Source of the DNA: Methylacidimicrobium fagopyrum
GTDB lineage: Bacteria; Verrucomicrobiota; Verrucomicrobiia; Limisphaerales; UBA11358
Assembly: GCA_026225255.1 (NCBI GenBank)
Contig: JAMFSJ010000016.1
Location: 1 to 61,647, forward strand
Length of the DNA: 61,647 nt
Reading direction: 5' to 3'
The notes under the pieces were generated by a model that saw nothing but the letters and a program-made list of their open reading frames with translations, searched no databases and was not told where the DNA came from. This document shows, one piece after another, positions 39,201-47,044 of the stretch (within the stretch, counting starts at the first letter, position 1; each line of letters opens with the position of its first letter). A program made the position numbers and the translations under genes.

Positions 39201-39904
39201 TTTTCGTGATGAGCGCCACGTATCAGCAATCGAGTGAAGTCACGCCGGAACTGCAAGAACGCGATCCATTGAATGTCCTGCTGGCGCGCGGCCCGCGCTT
39301 TCGCATGGACGCAGAAATGGTGCGCGACACGGCACTGGTCGCGAGCGGTTTGCTCTCGGAAAAAATCGGCGGGCCCAGTGTTTTTCCGCCCCAACCGCCG
39401 GGCGTTTCATCCGAAGGCGCCTATGGGCCACTGACCTGGGATACCAGCGTCGGCCCGGATCGCTATCGGCGCGGGCTTTACACATTTGCCAAACGCACTG
39501 CGCCTTATGCCATGACGGCGGCGTTCGACGGCCCGAGCGGCGAGGCTTGTCTCGTCCGGCGCGACCGCTCAAACACGCCGTTGCAGGCACTGACATCGCT
39601 CAATGATACCGCGTTCATGGAATGTTCCCGCGCGTTGGGGCAGATCGCCGCCCAAACTGACGGCGATGACACCACCCGCGCCGGGCTGATATTCCGCCGT
39701 TGTCTCACACGTCCACCGACGAGCGAAGAGCAGGCGAAGCTGGTTCAATTTTATCAGGCGCAATTCAACCGGTTTGCCAGCGGCGAATTGAAAGCGACGG
39801 AAATCATGGACGCCAAAGATGGCGCGCACTTAAATGAGCAAGCTGCTTGGACGACCGTGGCCCGGATTTTACTGAATCTGGACGAAACCATTAACAAAAG
39901 CTGA
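36218..39904 (+). CDS. Secreted cytochrome c–DUF1549–DUF1553 protein
   Basis: 1228-aa protein typical of Planctomycetes and Verrucomicrobia. After an N-terminal membrane/signal segment comes a cytochrome c-like domain with the heme-binding motif CFKCH (about residues 70-74), then DUF1549 (about 160-390: NAIDRFVLARLDKEGL, RRLYLDLIGLPPTPAQ, YGERWARRWLDLARYAD), an internal pair of beta-sandwich, discoidin-like modules (about 420-800) and DUF1553 at the C-end (GNPLARWLVSG-type ALARWLVSGTNMLTGRVIMNRQW, PLQALTSLNDTAFMECSRAL). The inserted beta-modules make it longer than the basic two-domain form. Function unknown; a role in periplasmic redox chemistry of polysaccharide or sulfated sugar breakdown is a common guess. 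The DUF1501 gene follows at eight bases. Confidence 0.92.
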   Translation: MMLRIRIKRKWGLLWLGKFLQVGAQSIVWISGILLVFSTHGNGIVSAKTSPSPAKIDFTREVRPVLASHCFKCHGQDEGSRKAKLRLDVREAAIQPAKSGDIAIVPGQTNASELISRIFSTNEDDLMPPPEAKNPLTPADKEILKRWIAEGAEYKPHWAFIAPKQASLPKVQNKKWPQNAIDRFVLARLDKEGLKPSPRADKYTLVRRLYLDLIGLPPTPAQADAFVNDPSPDAYERLVDQLLASPHYGERWARRWLDLARYADSNGYEKDRPRSIWPWRDWVINALNRDMPFDEFTIEQIAGDLLPQATPDQVIATGFNRNSMLNEEGGVDPLEYRFYAMVDRVHVTATTWLGLTMACAQCHTHKYDPIMHADYYRFMACLNNAIEPTYKIKETEVVAKRQKIQQQIDALEAALPDKFALEPHFAWQIPAAAEFLSTNGSTADFLSDGSFRVGGAKPEQDTYTLTFEMKPQRVTHVQIEAIPDEQFGNGGSGRSGNGNFVLSELEMEVSATNGGTASRKVSFADALADFSQDGFSVTNAIDGKHDTGWAIDGPNGTGKLHHAIFALAEPVELTNPANVTLRLVQNHGQHDTLGHFRISFGEAASDQMVSEQHRREVRDQHCVQWLADQLPAANWQPLHPISASSIAPILTIQDDDSIFCSGDFSKSDTYTVKFHNLPAGLKAFRLEMLADDRLPNGGPGSVYYEGAPGNFWLSTVRLKADGQAVALTNATESFADGANKAAQTLDDDPQTGWSIVGGTGKTQNAVFQLAQNVTSTNEMQLDLTCEKYYAAGLGRFRLWVTTNENARASELNNEAVAVLARYNDLEKLKTLFAGTNSSADRESLLRQFALLSPYFARPRAEIEKLHAMLPKFPTTLVMQERPLGQERKTFVHHRGEFLSLEETVTPGVPAFLPQLPENAPSNRLALARWLVSGTNMLTGRVIMNRQWEALFGRGIVATPGDFGFQGDLPSNQDLLDWLAVDFVKEGWSQKKMLKLFVMSATYQQSSEVTPELQERDPLNVLLARGPRFRMDAEMVRDTALVASGLLSEKIGGPSVFPPQPPGVSSEGAYGPLTWDTSVGPDRYRRGLYTFAKRTAPYAMTAAFDGPSGEACLVRRDRSNTPLQALTSLNDTAFMECSRALGQIAAQTDGDDTTRAGLIFRRCLTRPPTSEEQAKLVQFYQAQFNRFASGELKATEIMDAKDGAHLNEQAAWTTVARILLNLDETINKS

Positions 39905-39912
39905 GGGAGATT

Positions 39913-41373
39913 ATGAACTGTAACGACCATCTTTACGCTTGGAGCAACCCGCGCCTCAATACGCGCCGGTGGTTTTTGAAGGAATGCGGCCTCGGCTTGG
40001 GCAAGCTGGCGCTCGCGTCGCTGCTGACGGATGCGTTTGTTTCAAAATCCTTCGCGGCGAACATTTCTGCCGCCGACGCGCTCAAACCGCGCGCGCCGCA
40101 TTTTCCCGGCAAGGCCAAGCACGTCATCCATCTGTTCATGGCGGGCGCACCGAGCCAATTGGATTTGTTCGATTACAAACCGGAACTGGCTAAGTTGGAA
40201 GGCAAGCCGCTGCCGCCGTCCGTGATCGCCGGTCAGCGCTTCGCGTTCATCCGGCCGGATGCCGCCGTGCTGGGACCACAATTTAAATTTGCCAAACACG
40301 GACAATCCGGTGCCGAAATTTCCGAAGTGTTGCCGCACCTTGCTGAAGTGGCGGACGATGTCTGCTTCATCAAGTCCATGAAGACGGACCAGTTCAACCA
40401 CGCGCCGGGACAGATTTTTATGAACACCGGTTTCGCGCAGCCGGGCCGGCCGAGCCTCGGCTCGTGGGTGCTTTACGGCTTGGGCAGCGAGGCGCAAAAC
40501 CTGCCGGCTTACGTCGTCATGTCCACCGGCACCGGCATCAGCGGCGGCTCGGCCAATTGGTCGAGCGGCTTCATGCCTTCAGTTTACGCCGGCGTGCGCT
40601 TTCGCAATCAAGGCGATCCGATTCTCGATGTGAGCAGCCCGCGCGGCGTGGACGCAAAACTCCAACGCGCCTCGCTCGACCTCATCGCGGAAATGAACCA
40701 CGCCCGACTGGGCATCGTGGGCGACCCGGAAATCGAATCGCGCATTTCAGCTTACGAAATGGCCTATCAGCTCCAGACGTCTGCGCCGGAACTGATGGAC
40801 TTAAAAAAAGAGAGCAAGGAAACGCTCGCGATGTATGGCTGCGATCCGGATAAGCCAAGCTTTGCGCGCGCGTGCCTGCTGGCGCGGCGCATGATCGAGC
40901 GCGGCGTGCGCTTTGTGAACATTTACCACGAAGGCTGGGACGCGCACTCCGACGTGTCTGGCAATTCGAAAAAAAACTGTGGCGAGACCGATCAAGCCTC
41001 CGCCGCCTTGGTGAAAGACCTCAAGCAGCGCGGCTTGCTGGATGAAACGATGGTGATCTGGGGCGGCGAATTTGGTCGCACGCCCATGGTGGAAAGCAAC
41101 GCGTCGCTACATCGCAGCCTGGGCCGCGATCATCACCCCGCCGCCTTCACGATGTGGCTGGCAGGCGGCGGCATCAAGCCCGGCCTGACTTACGGCGCAA
41201 CCGATGACATGGGTTTCCACGTCGTCCAGGATGAGGTGCAAATTTATGACTTACAGGCGACGATTCTTCGCTGCCTGGGATTCGATCATGAGCGACTGAC
41301 CTACACACACCAAGGCCGCCAATTCCGGCTGACGGATGTTCACGGGCAGGTGGTGGAAAAAATATTGGCTTGA
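39913..41373 (+). CDS. DUF1501 protein (sulfatase-like fold)
   Basis: 486-aa partner of the DUF1549/DUF1553 protein. The N-terminus carries a Tat-like signal (NTRRWFLKECGLGLGKLALASLL). DUF1501 belongs to the alkaline-phosphatase/sulfatase superfamily; visible segments are HLFMAGAPSQLDLFDYKP near the N-end, YHEGWDAHSD, and GGEFGRTPMVE with HHPAAFTMWLAGGGIK near the C-end, which hold the probable metal-binding Asp/His. The two genes are almost always found together and are probably exported as a pair (the first by Sec, this one possibly folded by Tat). Confidence 0.93.
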   Translation: MNCNDHLYAWSNPRLNTRRWFLKECGLGLGKLALASLLTDAFVSKSFAANISAADALKPRAPHFPGKAKHVIHLFMAGAPSQLDLFDYKPELAKLEGKPLPPSVIAGQRFAFIRPDAAVLGPQFKFAKHGQSGAEISEVLPHLAEVADDVCFIKSMKTDQFNHAPGQIFMNTGFAQPGRPSLGSWVLYGLGSEAQNLPAYVVMSTGTGISGGSANWSSGFMPSVYAGVRFRNQGDPILDVSSPRGVDAKLQRASLDLIAEMNHARLGIVGDPEIESRISAYEMAYQLQTSAPELMDLKKESKETLAMYGCDPDKPSFARACLLARRMIERGVRFVNIYHEGWDAHSDVSGNSKKNCGETDQASAALVKDLKQRGLLDETMVIWGGEFGRTPMVESNASLHRSLGRDHHPAAFTMWLAGGGIKPGLTYGATDDMGFHVVQDEVQIYDLQATILRCLGFDHERLTYTHQGRQFRLTDVHGQVVEKILA

Positions 41374-41562
41374 GGTTAACCATGTAAAGTTCGTCCATCG
41401 GCCACGGACAGCGGGTGGTTTTTTTTTCAGGCAACGGGCTTTCAGTTGTTGGGAAAATAGGCTGGACAGCCTTTGGCGACAAGCGCAGTTTCAAAGTCAT
41501 GAAGTGCGACATGTTGAAAATTTGTAGCCTAGCCAAACATTAAGCCTTAACTCATCTCGTTT

Positions 41563-42189
41563 ATGAAAGCACTTGTATTTTTATTTCTCTTTTGTGCGTT
41601 GTCATCTTTAGTGTGCGCAGAAGACGCCCCTAAAGGTTTTCTAGTTTTTGAGATTGAACGCGTTGCATATAAAGAGAGCGGCACAAACAGTGTGGATACA
41701 AAGCAGGCGTTCAAAGTTCCGATAACGGAAGAATTTTTATCTAATTTCAAACATCTTCCCAGCCAAAATAGCAGCGGGACAGGATTTTGTTGTTCTGGTA
41801 GAGGCGAACCAGGAAAATCTATGGGTAATACAGGATTTATGTGGTGGCTTAACAAAACGGCAGACAATCATTGGTATATCCACATGTGGGCAAACGGCTT
41901 TGAAGAAATCGATGGAATTCAAATTGATTCAAGGAATCCAGGCGTGACGCAAAGCATGAGGATTAAAAAGTTGCAAGATTTAGATATGAATTATCGAGTT
42001 TCCTATGTTCATAACTATGATGGTGTGAATATTTCATTCGACGCTCAGTTTATGTCAAACAAAGAAGTCGAAACAAAGGGAAACGTTCCTACATTGCCCG
42101 TAAAAAAGGCTGACCGTTCATTCCTTTTCAATGGTGACGTTCCAACTAACTGTCCCGTAAGAATTGGCTGCTTGTTTCAAGAGGGTTAA
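41563..42189 (+). CDS. Secreted hypothetical protein, AT-rich gene
   Basis: 208-aa protein with a clear signal peptide (KALVFLFLFCALSSLVCAE). I recognise no family. It resembles in layout the secreted two-sheet proteins made by this phylum: GFCCSGRGEPGKSMG has a Cys pair that could be oxidised, and IGCLFQEG at the C-end. Base composition is more AT-rich than the flanking genes, a hint of transfer. It is monocistronic; the 190 bases before it contain only a poly-T stretch near 41420. Confidence 0.55.
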   Translation: MKALVFLFLFCALSSLVCAEDAPKGFLVFEIERVAYKESGTNSVDTKQAFKVPITEEFLSNFKHLPSQNSSGTGFCCSGRGEPGKSMGNTGFMWWLNKTADNHWYIHMWANGFEEIDGIQIDSRNPGVTQSMRIKKLQDLDMNYRVSYVHNYDGVNISFDAQFMSNKEVETKGNVPTLPVKKADRSFLFNGDVPTNCPVRIGCLFQEG

Positions 42190-42213
42190 GACTAAAATTT
42201 GTGCTTTCGCTAT

Positions 42214-42831
42214 TCACACCGCCTTCACTGCCTGAATAAACGCCTTCACTTTCGCGTGATCTTTCTGGCCGGGTGCGGACTCCACGCCGCTGGAAACATC
42301 CACGCCAAACGGACGCACTTGGCGCACCGCTTCGGCGACGTTTTCCGGCGTCAAGCCACCGGCGAGAAAGATTGGTTTGCCAAATTTCTGGGCTTCCACG
42401 GCTAGATCCCAGTTGAATTTTTCGCCCGTGCCGCCGAGGCCGCTCTTGGAATAGGCATCCAGCAGATACGCGTCGGTGGCATAATTCGGCAGCGCTTCCA
42501 ACGATGATTCATCGCGGATGCGGAAGGCTTTCATCGTCATGGCGGCGAATTGCCGGCAGAACGCGGGCGTTTCGTCGCCGTGAAATTGCAGCAGCGTCAC
42601 GCCGACTTCGCTGATGGCGCGCATAACCAATTCTTCGGTCGGATTCGCAAACACGCCGACCTTGACGACATGCGGCGGCAACGCGCGGGCGATTTCCACC
42701 GCTTTTTCCACCGAAATATAGCGCGGGCTTTGCTCATAAAGCATCAAACCAATCATGTCCGCGCCCGCTTCGGCGGCGGCCAGACCATCGGCGATATTCG
42801 TGATGCCACAGATTTTTACCAAAGTGCCCAT
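42214..42831 (-). CDS. trpF: Phosphoribosylanthranilate isomerase
   Basis: 205-aa TIM-barrel enzyme of tryptophan synthesis (PRA to CdRP). The catalytic Cys8 is in VKICGITN, the general acid Asp is in LLDAYSKSGLGGTG (about 125), and phosphate-binding FLAGGLTPENV and VDVSSGVESAPGQKD are clear. The gene stands alone on the minus strand, outside any visible trp cluster, which is common in this phylum. Confidence 0.95.
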   Translation of the reverse strand: MGTLVKICGITNIADGLAAAEAGADMIGLMLYEQSPRYISVEKAVEIARALPPHVVKVGVFANPTEELVMRAISEVGVTLLQFHGDETPAFCRQFAAMTMKAFRIRDESSLEALPNYATDAYLLDAYSKSGLGGTGEKFNWDLAVEAQKFGKPIFLAGGLTPENVAEAVRQVRPFGVDVSSGVESAPGQKDHAKVKAFIQAVKAV

Positions 42832-42878
42832 TTGTATTTATAATAGACGATTTTCGCGCATTTTGAAAGTCAGGGGAT

Positions 42879-43015
42879 TTAACGCAAAGACGCAAAGACG
42901 CCAAGGCACGGAGTTTTAGACAGAATTAACAGAATTCAAATTTCCGAATCCTAATTCTGTAAATCCTGTTAATTCTGTTTATTTCTTCTCCGTGCCTTGG
43001 TGTCTTGGTGGTTAA
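42879..43015. repeat. Long nested inverted repeat (AAAGACGC / ACAGAATTAACAG type)
   Basis: Outer arms: the end of the left arm (AAGACGCCAAGGCACGGAG, 42895-42913) matches the inverted right arm (42988-43006) at 18 of 19 positions. Inner arms: ACAGAATTAACAG (42920-42932) is perfectly inverted at 42966-42978. The words AATTCTGT and GCAAAGACGC repeat within it. It fills most of the 300-base gap between trpF and the cysteine desulfurase; no gene was seen there. Confidence 0.8.
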
Positions 43016-43030
43016 TTTTTGACCCAATCG

Positions 43031-43055
43031 AGCCGATCAGGAGATCGGCGCTCCG
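43031..43055. repeat. Solo arm of the GATCGGCGCTCCG family
   Basis: AGCCGATCAGGAGATCGGCG followed by CTCCG matches the right arm of the mutS copy; no left arm is present. It lies just right of the long inverted repeat and about 75 bases before the cysteine desulfurase start. Confidence 0.75.
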
Positions 43056-43131
43056 TCTGCGGCGCGTAAATCGTCATTCGTAGATCGTAAATTGGTTGAG
43101 CCTTCTTACATCGTCACCTACTTTACAGGCG

Positions 43132-44280
43132 ATGCCGCGCACGATTTATTTCGATTACAACGCCACCACGCCGCTCGACGCGACGGTGCGCGCGGCGATG
43201 CTGCCGTTTCTCGATAACATCTGGGGTAATCCGTCGTCCGTGCATCACGTCGGACGCAAAGCACGCGCGTTGCTGGATGATGCCCGCGATCGGACGGCGA
43301 AATTTCTGGGCGCCAAACCGAGCGAAATCATTTTCACCAGCGGCGGCACGGAAGCCAATAATCTCGCCATCTTCGGCACAGCGCGGATGCTCAAGCCGAA
43401 AGGCCAGCATATCATCACGTCCGCCATCGAACATCACGCGGTGCTTCATTGTTTCGATTATCTGGAAAAAAAGGAAGGTTTTACCGTCACGCGCCTGCCG
43501 GTGGATGCCCAGGGCCGCGTTTCGCCGGAAGATTTGCGCAAAGCCATCCGTCCGGACACGACCTTCGTTTCCATCATGGCGGCGAATAACGAAATCGGCA
43601 CGATTCAACCAGTCGCTGAGTTGGGCGCGATCTGCCGCGAGCGTGGCGTCATTTTTCATACCGACGCCGTGCAATGGTTCGGCAAGGAACCGTTTGAAAA
43701 CATCCACCAGTTCAATGCTGATCTAGTTTCCGTTTGCGCGCACAAGTTTCACGGACCGAAAGGCGCGGGTTTGTTGTATATCAAGTCGCCGTTGCATCCG
43801 GATCCGATCTTCTTTGGCGGCGGCCACGAAAACGAGCGGCGCGCCGGCACCGAAAATCTCGCGGCCATCTTCGGTTTGGTCGCCGCGCTGGAAAATGGCG
43901 TGAAAACTCCGATTTTTCCGGCGGCTAAACTGAAGGAACTCTCAGTGAAGCTAATTTCGGCGATTGAAAAGATCGACGGCTGTGAAATGGTTTCACCCAA
44001 AGAGCATTGTTTGGCCAATACCGTGGCCTTTGTGGTTCGCGGCGCGGATAGCATCGCGCTGCTCGCTGGGTTGGATGTGGAAGGCATTTGCGCTTCGAGC
44101 GGCTCGGCGTGCTCCGCCGGCTCGTTGGAGCCGTCACACGTCGTTTTAGCGCTGGGGAAACTTGATTCCGCAAATTCGCTCGTGCGCTTTTCGCTCGGAC
44201 GTGATTCGACGGCAGCGGAAGTGGATTTTGTCTGCGCCGCGCTACCGGAAATCATCCGGCGGGCAAAACTTGGCGGTTAG
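43132..44280 (+). CDS. Cysteine desulfurase (NifS/IscS-type)
   Basis: 382-aa PLP enzyme that removes sulfur from cysteine for iron-sulfur clusters, tRNA thiolation or selenium transfer. Class V aminotransferase marks: YFDYNATTPLD at the N-end, SGGTEANNLAI, EHHAVLH, the PLP Lys in SVCAHKFHGPKG, and the active Cys in SSGSACSAGS (about residue 326). I start at ATG 43132 (PRTIYFDYNATT is the family N-terminus) rather than upstream at 43096. No scaffold (iscU, sufU) gene is next to it, so it is either part of a dispersed set or serves another sulfur acceptor. Confidence 0.94.
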   Translation: MPRTIYFDYNATTPLDATVRAAMLPFLDNIWGNPSSVHHVGRKARALLDDARDRTAKFLGAKPSEIIFTSGGTEANNLAIFGTARMLKPKGQHIITSAIEHHAVLHCFDYLEKKEGFTVTRLPVDAQGRVSPEDLRKAIRPDTTFVSIMAANNEIGTIQPVAELGAICRERGVIFHTDAVQWFGKEPFENIHQFNADLVSVCAHKFHGPKGAGLLYIKSPLHPDPIFFGGGHENERRAGTENLAAIFGLVAALENGVKTPIFPAAKLKELSVKLISAIEKIDGCEMVSPKEHCLANTVAFVVRGADSIALLAGLDVEGICASSGSACSAGSLEPSHVVLALGKLDSANSLVRFSLGRDSTAAEVDFVCAALPEIIRRAKLGG

Positions 44281-44640
44281 ATGTTTTACGTCATGAAACC
44301 ATTTTACAAGCTTTTGGCTGTTTTCGGAATCTGTTGGGCGGTGCTGATACATCCATTTTTATTTTTTCGTGATGTCAGAGATGAACACTATCGCATCGTG
44401 AGCAGTTTGGCTGCTGTGTCCCAAGATTTGTTTGTCAAAGCGCATGCCACGAATGGCGTATTTATCGTGGCTGAAAACTACGGTGATGCCTTTGCAGCAC
44501 GGACACAGCAGTTGCTGGTATCAGAAGATCAGCGTTCGTTGATTTTTTCGGTGATGACTTGGATTTCATCAGTTTTTATTCTCTTTTTATCGGTTTGTAT
44601 TTTAAAGCGATGCAAGAAAGCTGAAACGCCAGCCGCCTAA
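44281..44640 (+). CDS. Hypothetical protein with two membrane segments
   Basis: 119-aa protein starting directly after the cysteine desulfurase stop (or at ATG 44293). Two hydrophobic segments (about residues 10-30 and 88-108) flank a loop of about 55 residues, giving a hairpin in the inner membrane. No family recognised. Its link to the desulfurase is only positional. Confidence 0.6.
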   Translation: MFYVMKPFYKLLAVFGICWAVLIHPFLFFRDVRDEHYRIVSSLAAVSQDLFVKAHATNGVFIVAENYGDAFAARTQQLLVSEDQRSLIFSVMTWISSVFILFLSVCILKRCKKAETPAA

Positions 44641-44897
44641 TCAGCCACCATTTACACTAGTATTTACACACTCGCGCACAACTTGGCTGATTGAGTGCGA
44701 ATGGAGTGTGAATGACTTGTGGATAGTGTGAGGAACTTTGGCTTTTCAATTTTTACAGTTCGCATACCGTAAAGTTGTCACGGTGGTTCACGGAAGAATC
44801 CAGCGGTTGTGATTGCGGTTTACGAGTTGTTTGGCTTGTTCACAACCCTTAATAAGAATAGAATTTTTTAAAGAAAAGACTGAATACTATATCACGC
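44641..44897. promoter_or_regulatory. dnaN upstream region with DnaA-box-like words
   Basis: 257 bases without a gene before dnaN. AATCAGCCA (44639-44647) and TGGCTGATT (44684-44692) form a perfect inverted pair. CTATCCACA on the minus strand (44718-44726) matches the DnaA box TTATCCACA at 8 of 9; TTGTTCACA (44836-44844) matches at 7 of 9. Several GTGTGAA words lie between them. A -35 TTGTTC (44836-44841) and -10 TAGAAT (44859-44864), 17 bases apart, form a good dnaN promoter. An origin of replication is possible but not shown; dnaA itself is not in the window. Confidence 0.45.
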
Positions 44898-46007
44898 ATG
44901 AATCTCACGATTGCCAAAGACCAGATCATCGCCGGCCTGCAAGCCGTGCAGAACGTCGTCAGCACCCGCACCACGTTGCCGATTCTGTCGAACGTGCTCC
45001 TGCGCGCCGAAGGTAATCACGTCGAATTCACCGCGACCGACCTCGACGTCACCGTGGCCTGCAAAGTCGAAGCGAAGGTCACCAAGCCTGGCGCGACGAC
45101 GGTGCCTGTGAAAAAATTGTTCGGTATCATCCGCGAATTAAACAGCGGCGAAATCGAAATTGAGACCGACGAAAAAAACGTCACCAGCATCCGCAGCGGT
45201 TCTTCCTATTTCAAAATTCACGGTCTCGCCGCGGATGAATTTCCGCCGTTGCCAAAATTTAAGGACGACAAGAAAGTTTCGCTCCAGCAGGAAACCGTCC
45301 GCAAAATGTTGAAGAAAACGTCCTTCGCCGTTTCCACCGACGAATCGCGCTACGTGCTCAACGGCATTTTCATCAGCCTCAAAGAAGGCAAGATGACGCT
45401 CGTGGCCACGGACGGACGTCGCCTCGCGCTCGTGGACGAAGAAGTGGAATTGTCCGAAAATAGCACCGGCGAATTCATCGTGCCCGCGAAAGCCGTCAAC
45501 GAACTCAACCGTTTGTTGCAAGACAAAGGCGAAGTGGAACTCAAGTTCGGCGAAAATCAATCGTCCTTCGCGCTCAAAACGGAAAGCGGATTTTCCGTGC
45601 TGCTCATCACGAAATTGATCGAGGGCAATTATCCGAATTATCGTCAAGTCATCCCCGGCGAAGCCAAGGAACGCATCCCGATCAACCGTGAAGAATTGCT
45701 GCAAGCCTTGCGTCGCGCGGAAATCATGACCAGCGAGAAGGCGAATTCCGTCAAGATGACGTTCGGCAAAAACACGCTCGCCATCACCGCTAATTCGCCG
45801 GAAGTCGGCGAAGCGCGCGAAACGCTCGCGGTGAATTACAAAGGCGCCGAACTCGCCATCGCCTTCAATCCGCGCTATCTCATTGATCCGCTCGCCGCCC
45901 TGAGCGAAGACGAAGTGTTCATCGAACTGATCGACGAACTCAGCCCTGGCGTGTTGAAGATCAACGGGCCGTTCCTGTATGTCGTGATGCCGATGCGGTT
46001 GAGTTGA
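44898..46007 (+). CDS. dnaN: DNA polymerase III beta subunit (sliding clamp)
   Basis: 369-aa clamp that encircles DNA and holds the replicase. The three clamp domains are each visible by their pattern: MNLTIAKDQIIAGLQAVQNV with TTLPILSNVLL near the N-end, LKKTSFAVSTDESRYVLNGI in domain 2, and INGPFLYVVMPMRLS at the C-terminus, which is the hallmark end of the family. A good promoter is at 44836-44864. Confidence 0.97.
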   Translation: MNLTIAKDQIIAGLQAVQNVVSTRTTLPILSNVLLRAEGNHVEFTATDLDVTVACKVEAKVTKPGATTVPVKKLFGIIRELNSGEIEIETDEKNVTSIRSGSSYFKIHGLAADEFPPLPKFKDDKKVSLQQETVRKMLKKTSFAVSTDESRYVLNGIFISLKEGKMTLVATDGRRLALVDEEVELSENSTGEFIVPAKAVNELNRLLQDKGEVELKFGENQSSFALKTESGFSVLLITKLIEGNYPNYRQVIPGEAKERIPINREELLQALRRAEIMTSEKANSVKMTFGKNTLAITANSPEVGEARETLAVNYKGAELAIAFNPRYLIDPLAALSEDEVFIELIDELSPGVLKINGPFLYVVMPMRLS

Positions 46008-46018
46008 CCGCCAAGAAA

Positions 46019-46537
46019 ATGAACGCAATTCGGAGAACCGGCGTTGCGTTCATTTTCTTTCTCTCTTTAGTGTTGGTGGGGTGCTCCACACCCTACTCAA
46101 CAGTGACCCTGAAGCCATTTCCGGACACCGCAGCGGAATCTGAAATCATTGAGCCTGACTATCCTGACCTTCAGGAAGCCCTCACAATAATTGATTTAGT
46201 GCTCACGAAAAACGGATATTTTACCGAAGCGGGTTGGGCAAGTGGCGGCAATACCAGCAAAGGGTGGTATCTCGAGAAAACCTATGTTCACGAGCATCCG
46301 TCGGCCTTCGTTATGGTTTATAATGAGGGATCTAAACAAACGACCACCTTGTTCAAGCCGGGCAAGCGTTCGGTTCAGATTTTAGTAGAATTTCGAGAAG
46401 GAGGCCGTTTTTTTCTTAAAGCGCATCCGGAGGTAATCCGAGTTCGCGACGAAATTGCCGAAGAATTAGCTAAACGATTTGGACCGGAAAAGGTTACCAC
46501 CGTTACCGGACGCATAACCGCGCAAGAGTTGATGTGA
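46019..46537 (+). CDS. Hypothetical lipoprotein
   Basis: 172-aa protein with a lipoprotein signal (VAFIFFLSLVLVGCSTP). The rest is soluble and carries no motif I recognise. ATG 46019 is chosen because it places the lipobox at a normal distance and lies 11 bases after the dnaN stop; an in-frame TTG at 46004 overlaps dnaN. Downstream of dnaN in the same direction, but a functional tie is not expected. Confidence 0.6.
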   Translation: MNAIRRTGVAFIFFLSLVLVGCSTPYSTVTLKPFPDTAAESEIIEPDYPDLQEALTIIDLVLTKNGYFTEAGWASGGNTSKGWYLEKTYVHEHPSAFVMVYNEGSKQTTTLFKPGKRSVQILVEFREGGRFFLKAHPEVIRVRDEIAEELAKRFGPEKVTTVTGRITAQELM

Positions 46538-46689
46538 CTGCATTTATTCGCGCCATTGGATGGGATAGGCAGGGACGCAATAAAAAGAAACCAATTCTCA
46601 AAAATTTTCCGAAGACGTTCGGAGCGGAAAGTGATAAAACATTGAAACACGTTTTATTTCATTCGGAATAAAAACAACGCGAACACACT

Positions 46690-47031
46690 ATGTTTGTCAT
46701 TTTATTTCAAGGCCTCGGATTTTTAGTGGCGGTCATTGTCATTGGCTGTTCATTGATTGCGAACCTTGTTTTTAACCAAGAAGCCGGGGAGGGATATTAC
46801 GACCATCACAAATGGCCGTTCGCGGTTTCGCTGGTTTTTTCCGCGGTGATTTGCTGGTTGCTGGGTAATTTTCTTCGCAAACGTCCGGGCCGGGTGTTGA
46901 TTGATAAGAAAACCGGAAAAGAATTCACATTGAACAGGAAGCACACGTTATTTTTCATTCCGATGCATTGGTGGGCGCCGATTTTGTTGGTGTTGGCTTT
47001 GATGTTATTCGGCGCGGAATTTTTTAAATGA
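46690..47031 (+). CDS. Small membrane protein, three TM segments
   Basis: 113-aa protein with hydrophobic segments at about residues 3-28, 41-60 and 92-110. Between them are basic loops (FLRKRPGRVLIDKKTGKEF). It has no family I recognise. It lies in one direction with the beta-propeller gene that follows 13 bases later; the two could be co-expressed. Confidence 0.6.
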   Translation: MFVILFQGLGFLVAVIVIGCSLIANLVFNQEAGEGYYDHHKWPFAVSLVFSAVICWLLGNFLRKRPGRVLIDKKTGKEFTLNRKHTLFFIPMHWWAPILLVLALMLFGAEFFK

Positions 47032-47044
47032 TCTGTGCTTTTTT

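Noticed and set aside
41420..41560. Small RNA or riboswitch before 41563
   Set aside because: A poly-T stretch and some GC-rich words are present, but no stable or conserved fold could be drawn.
45138..46028. 296-aa minus-strand ORF opposite dnaN
   Set aside because: Complete overlap with dnaN; composition is that of an antisense shadow.
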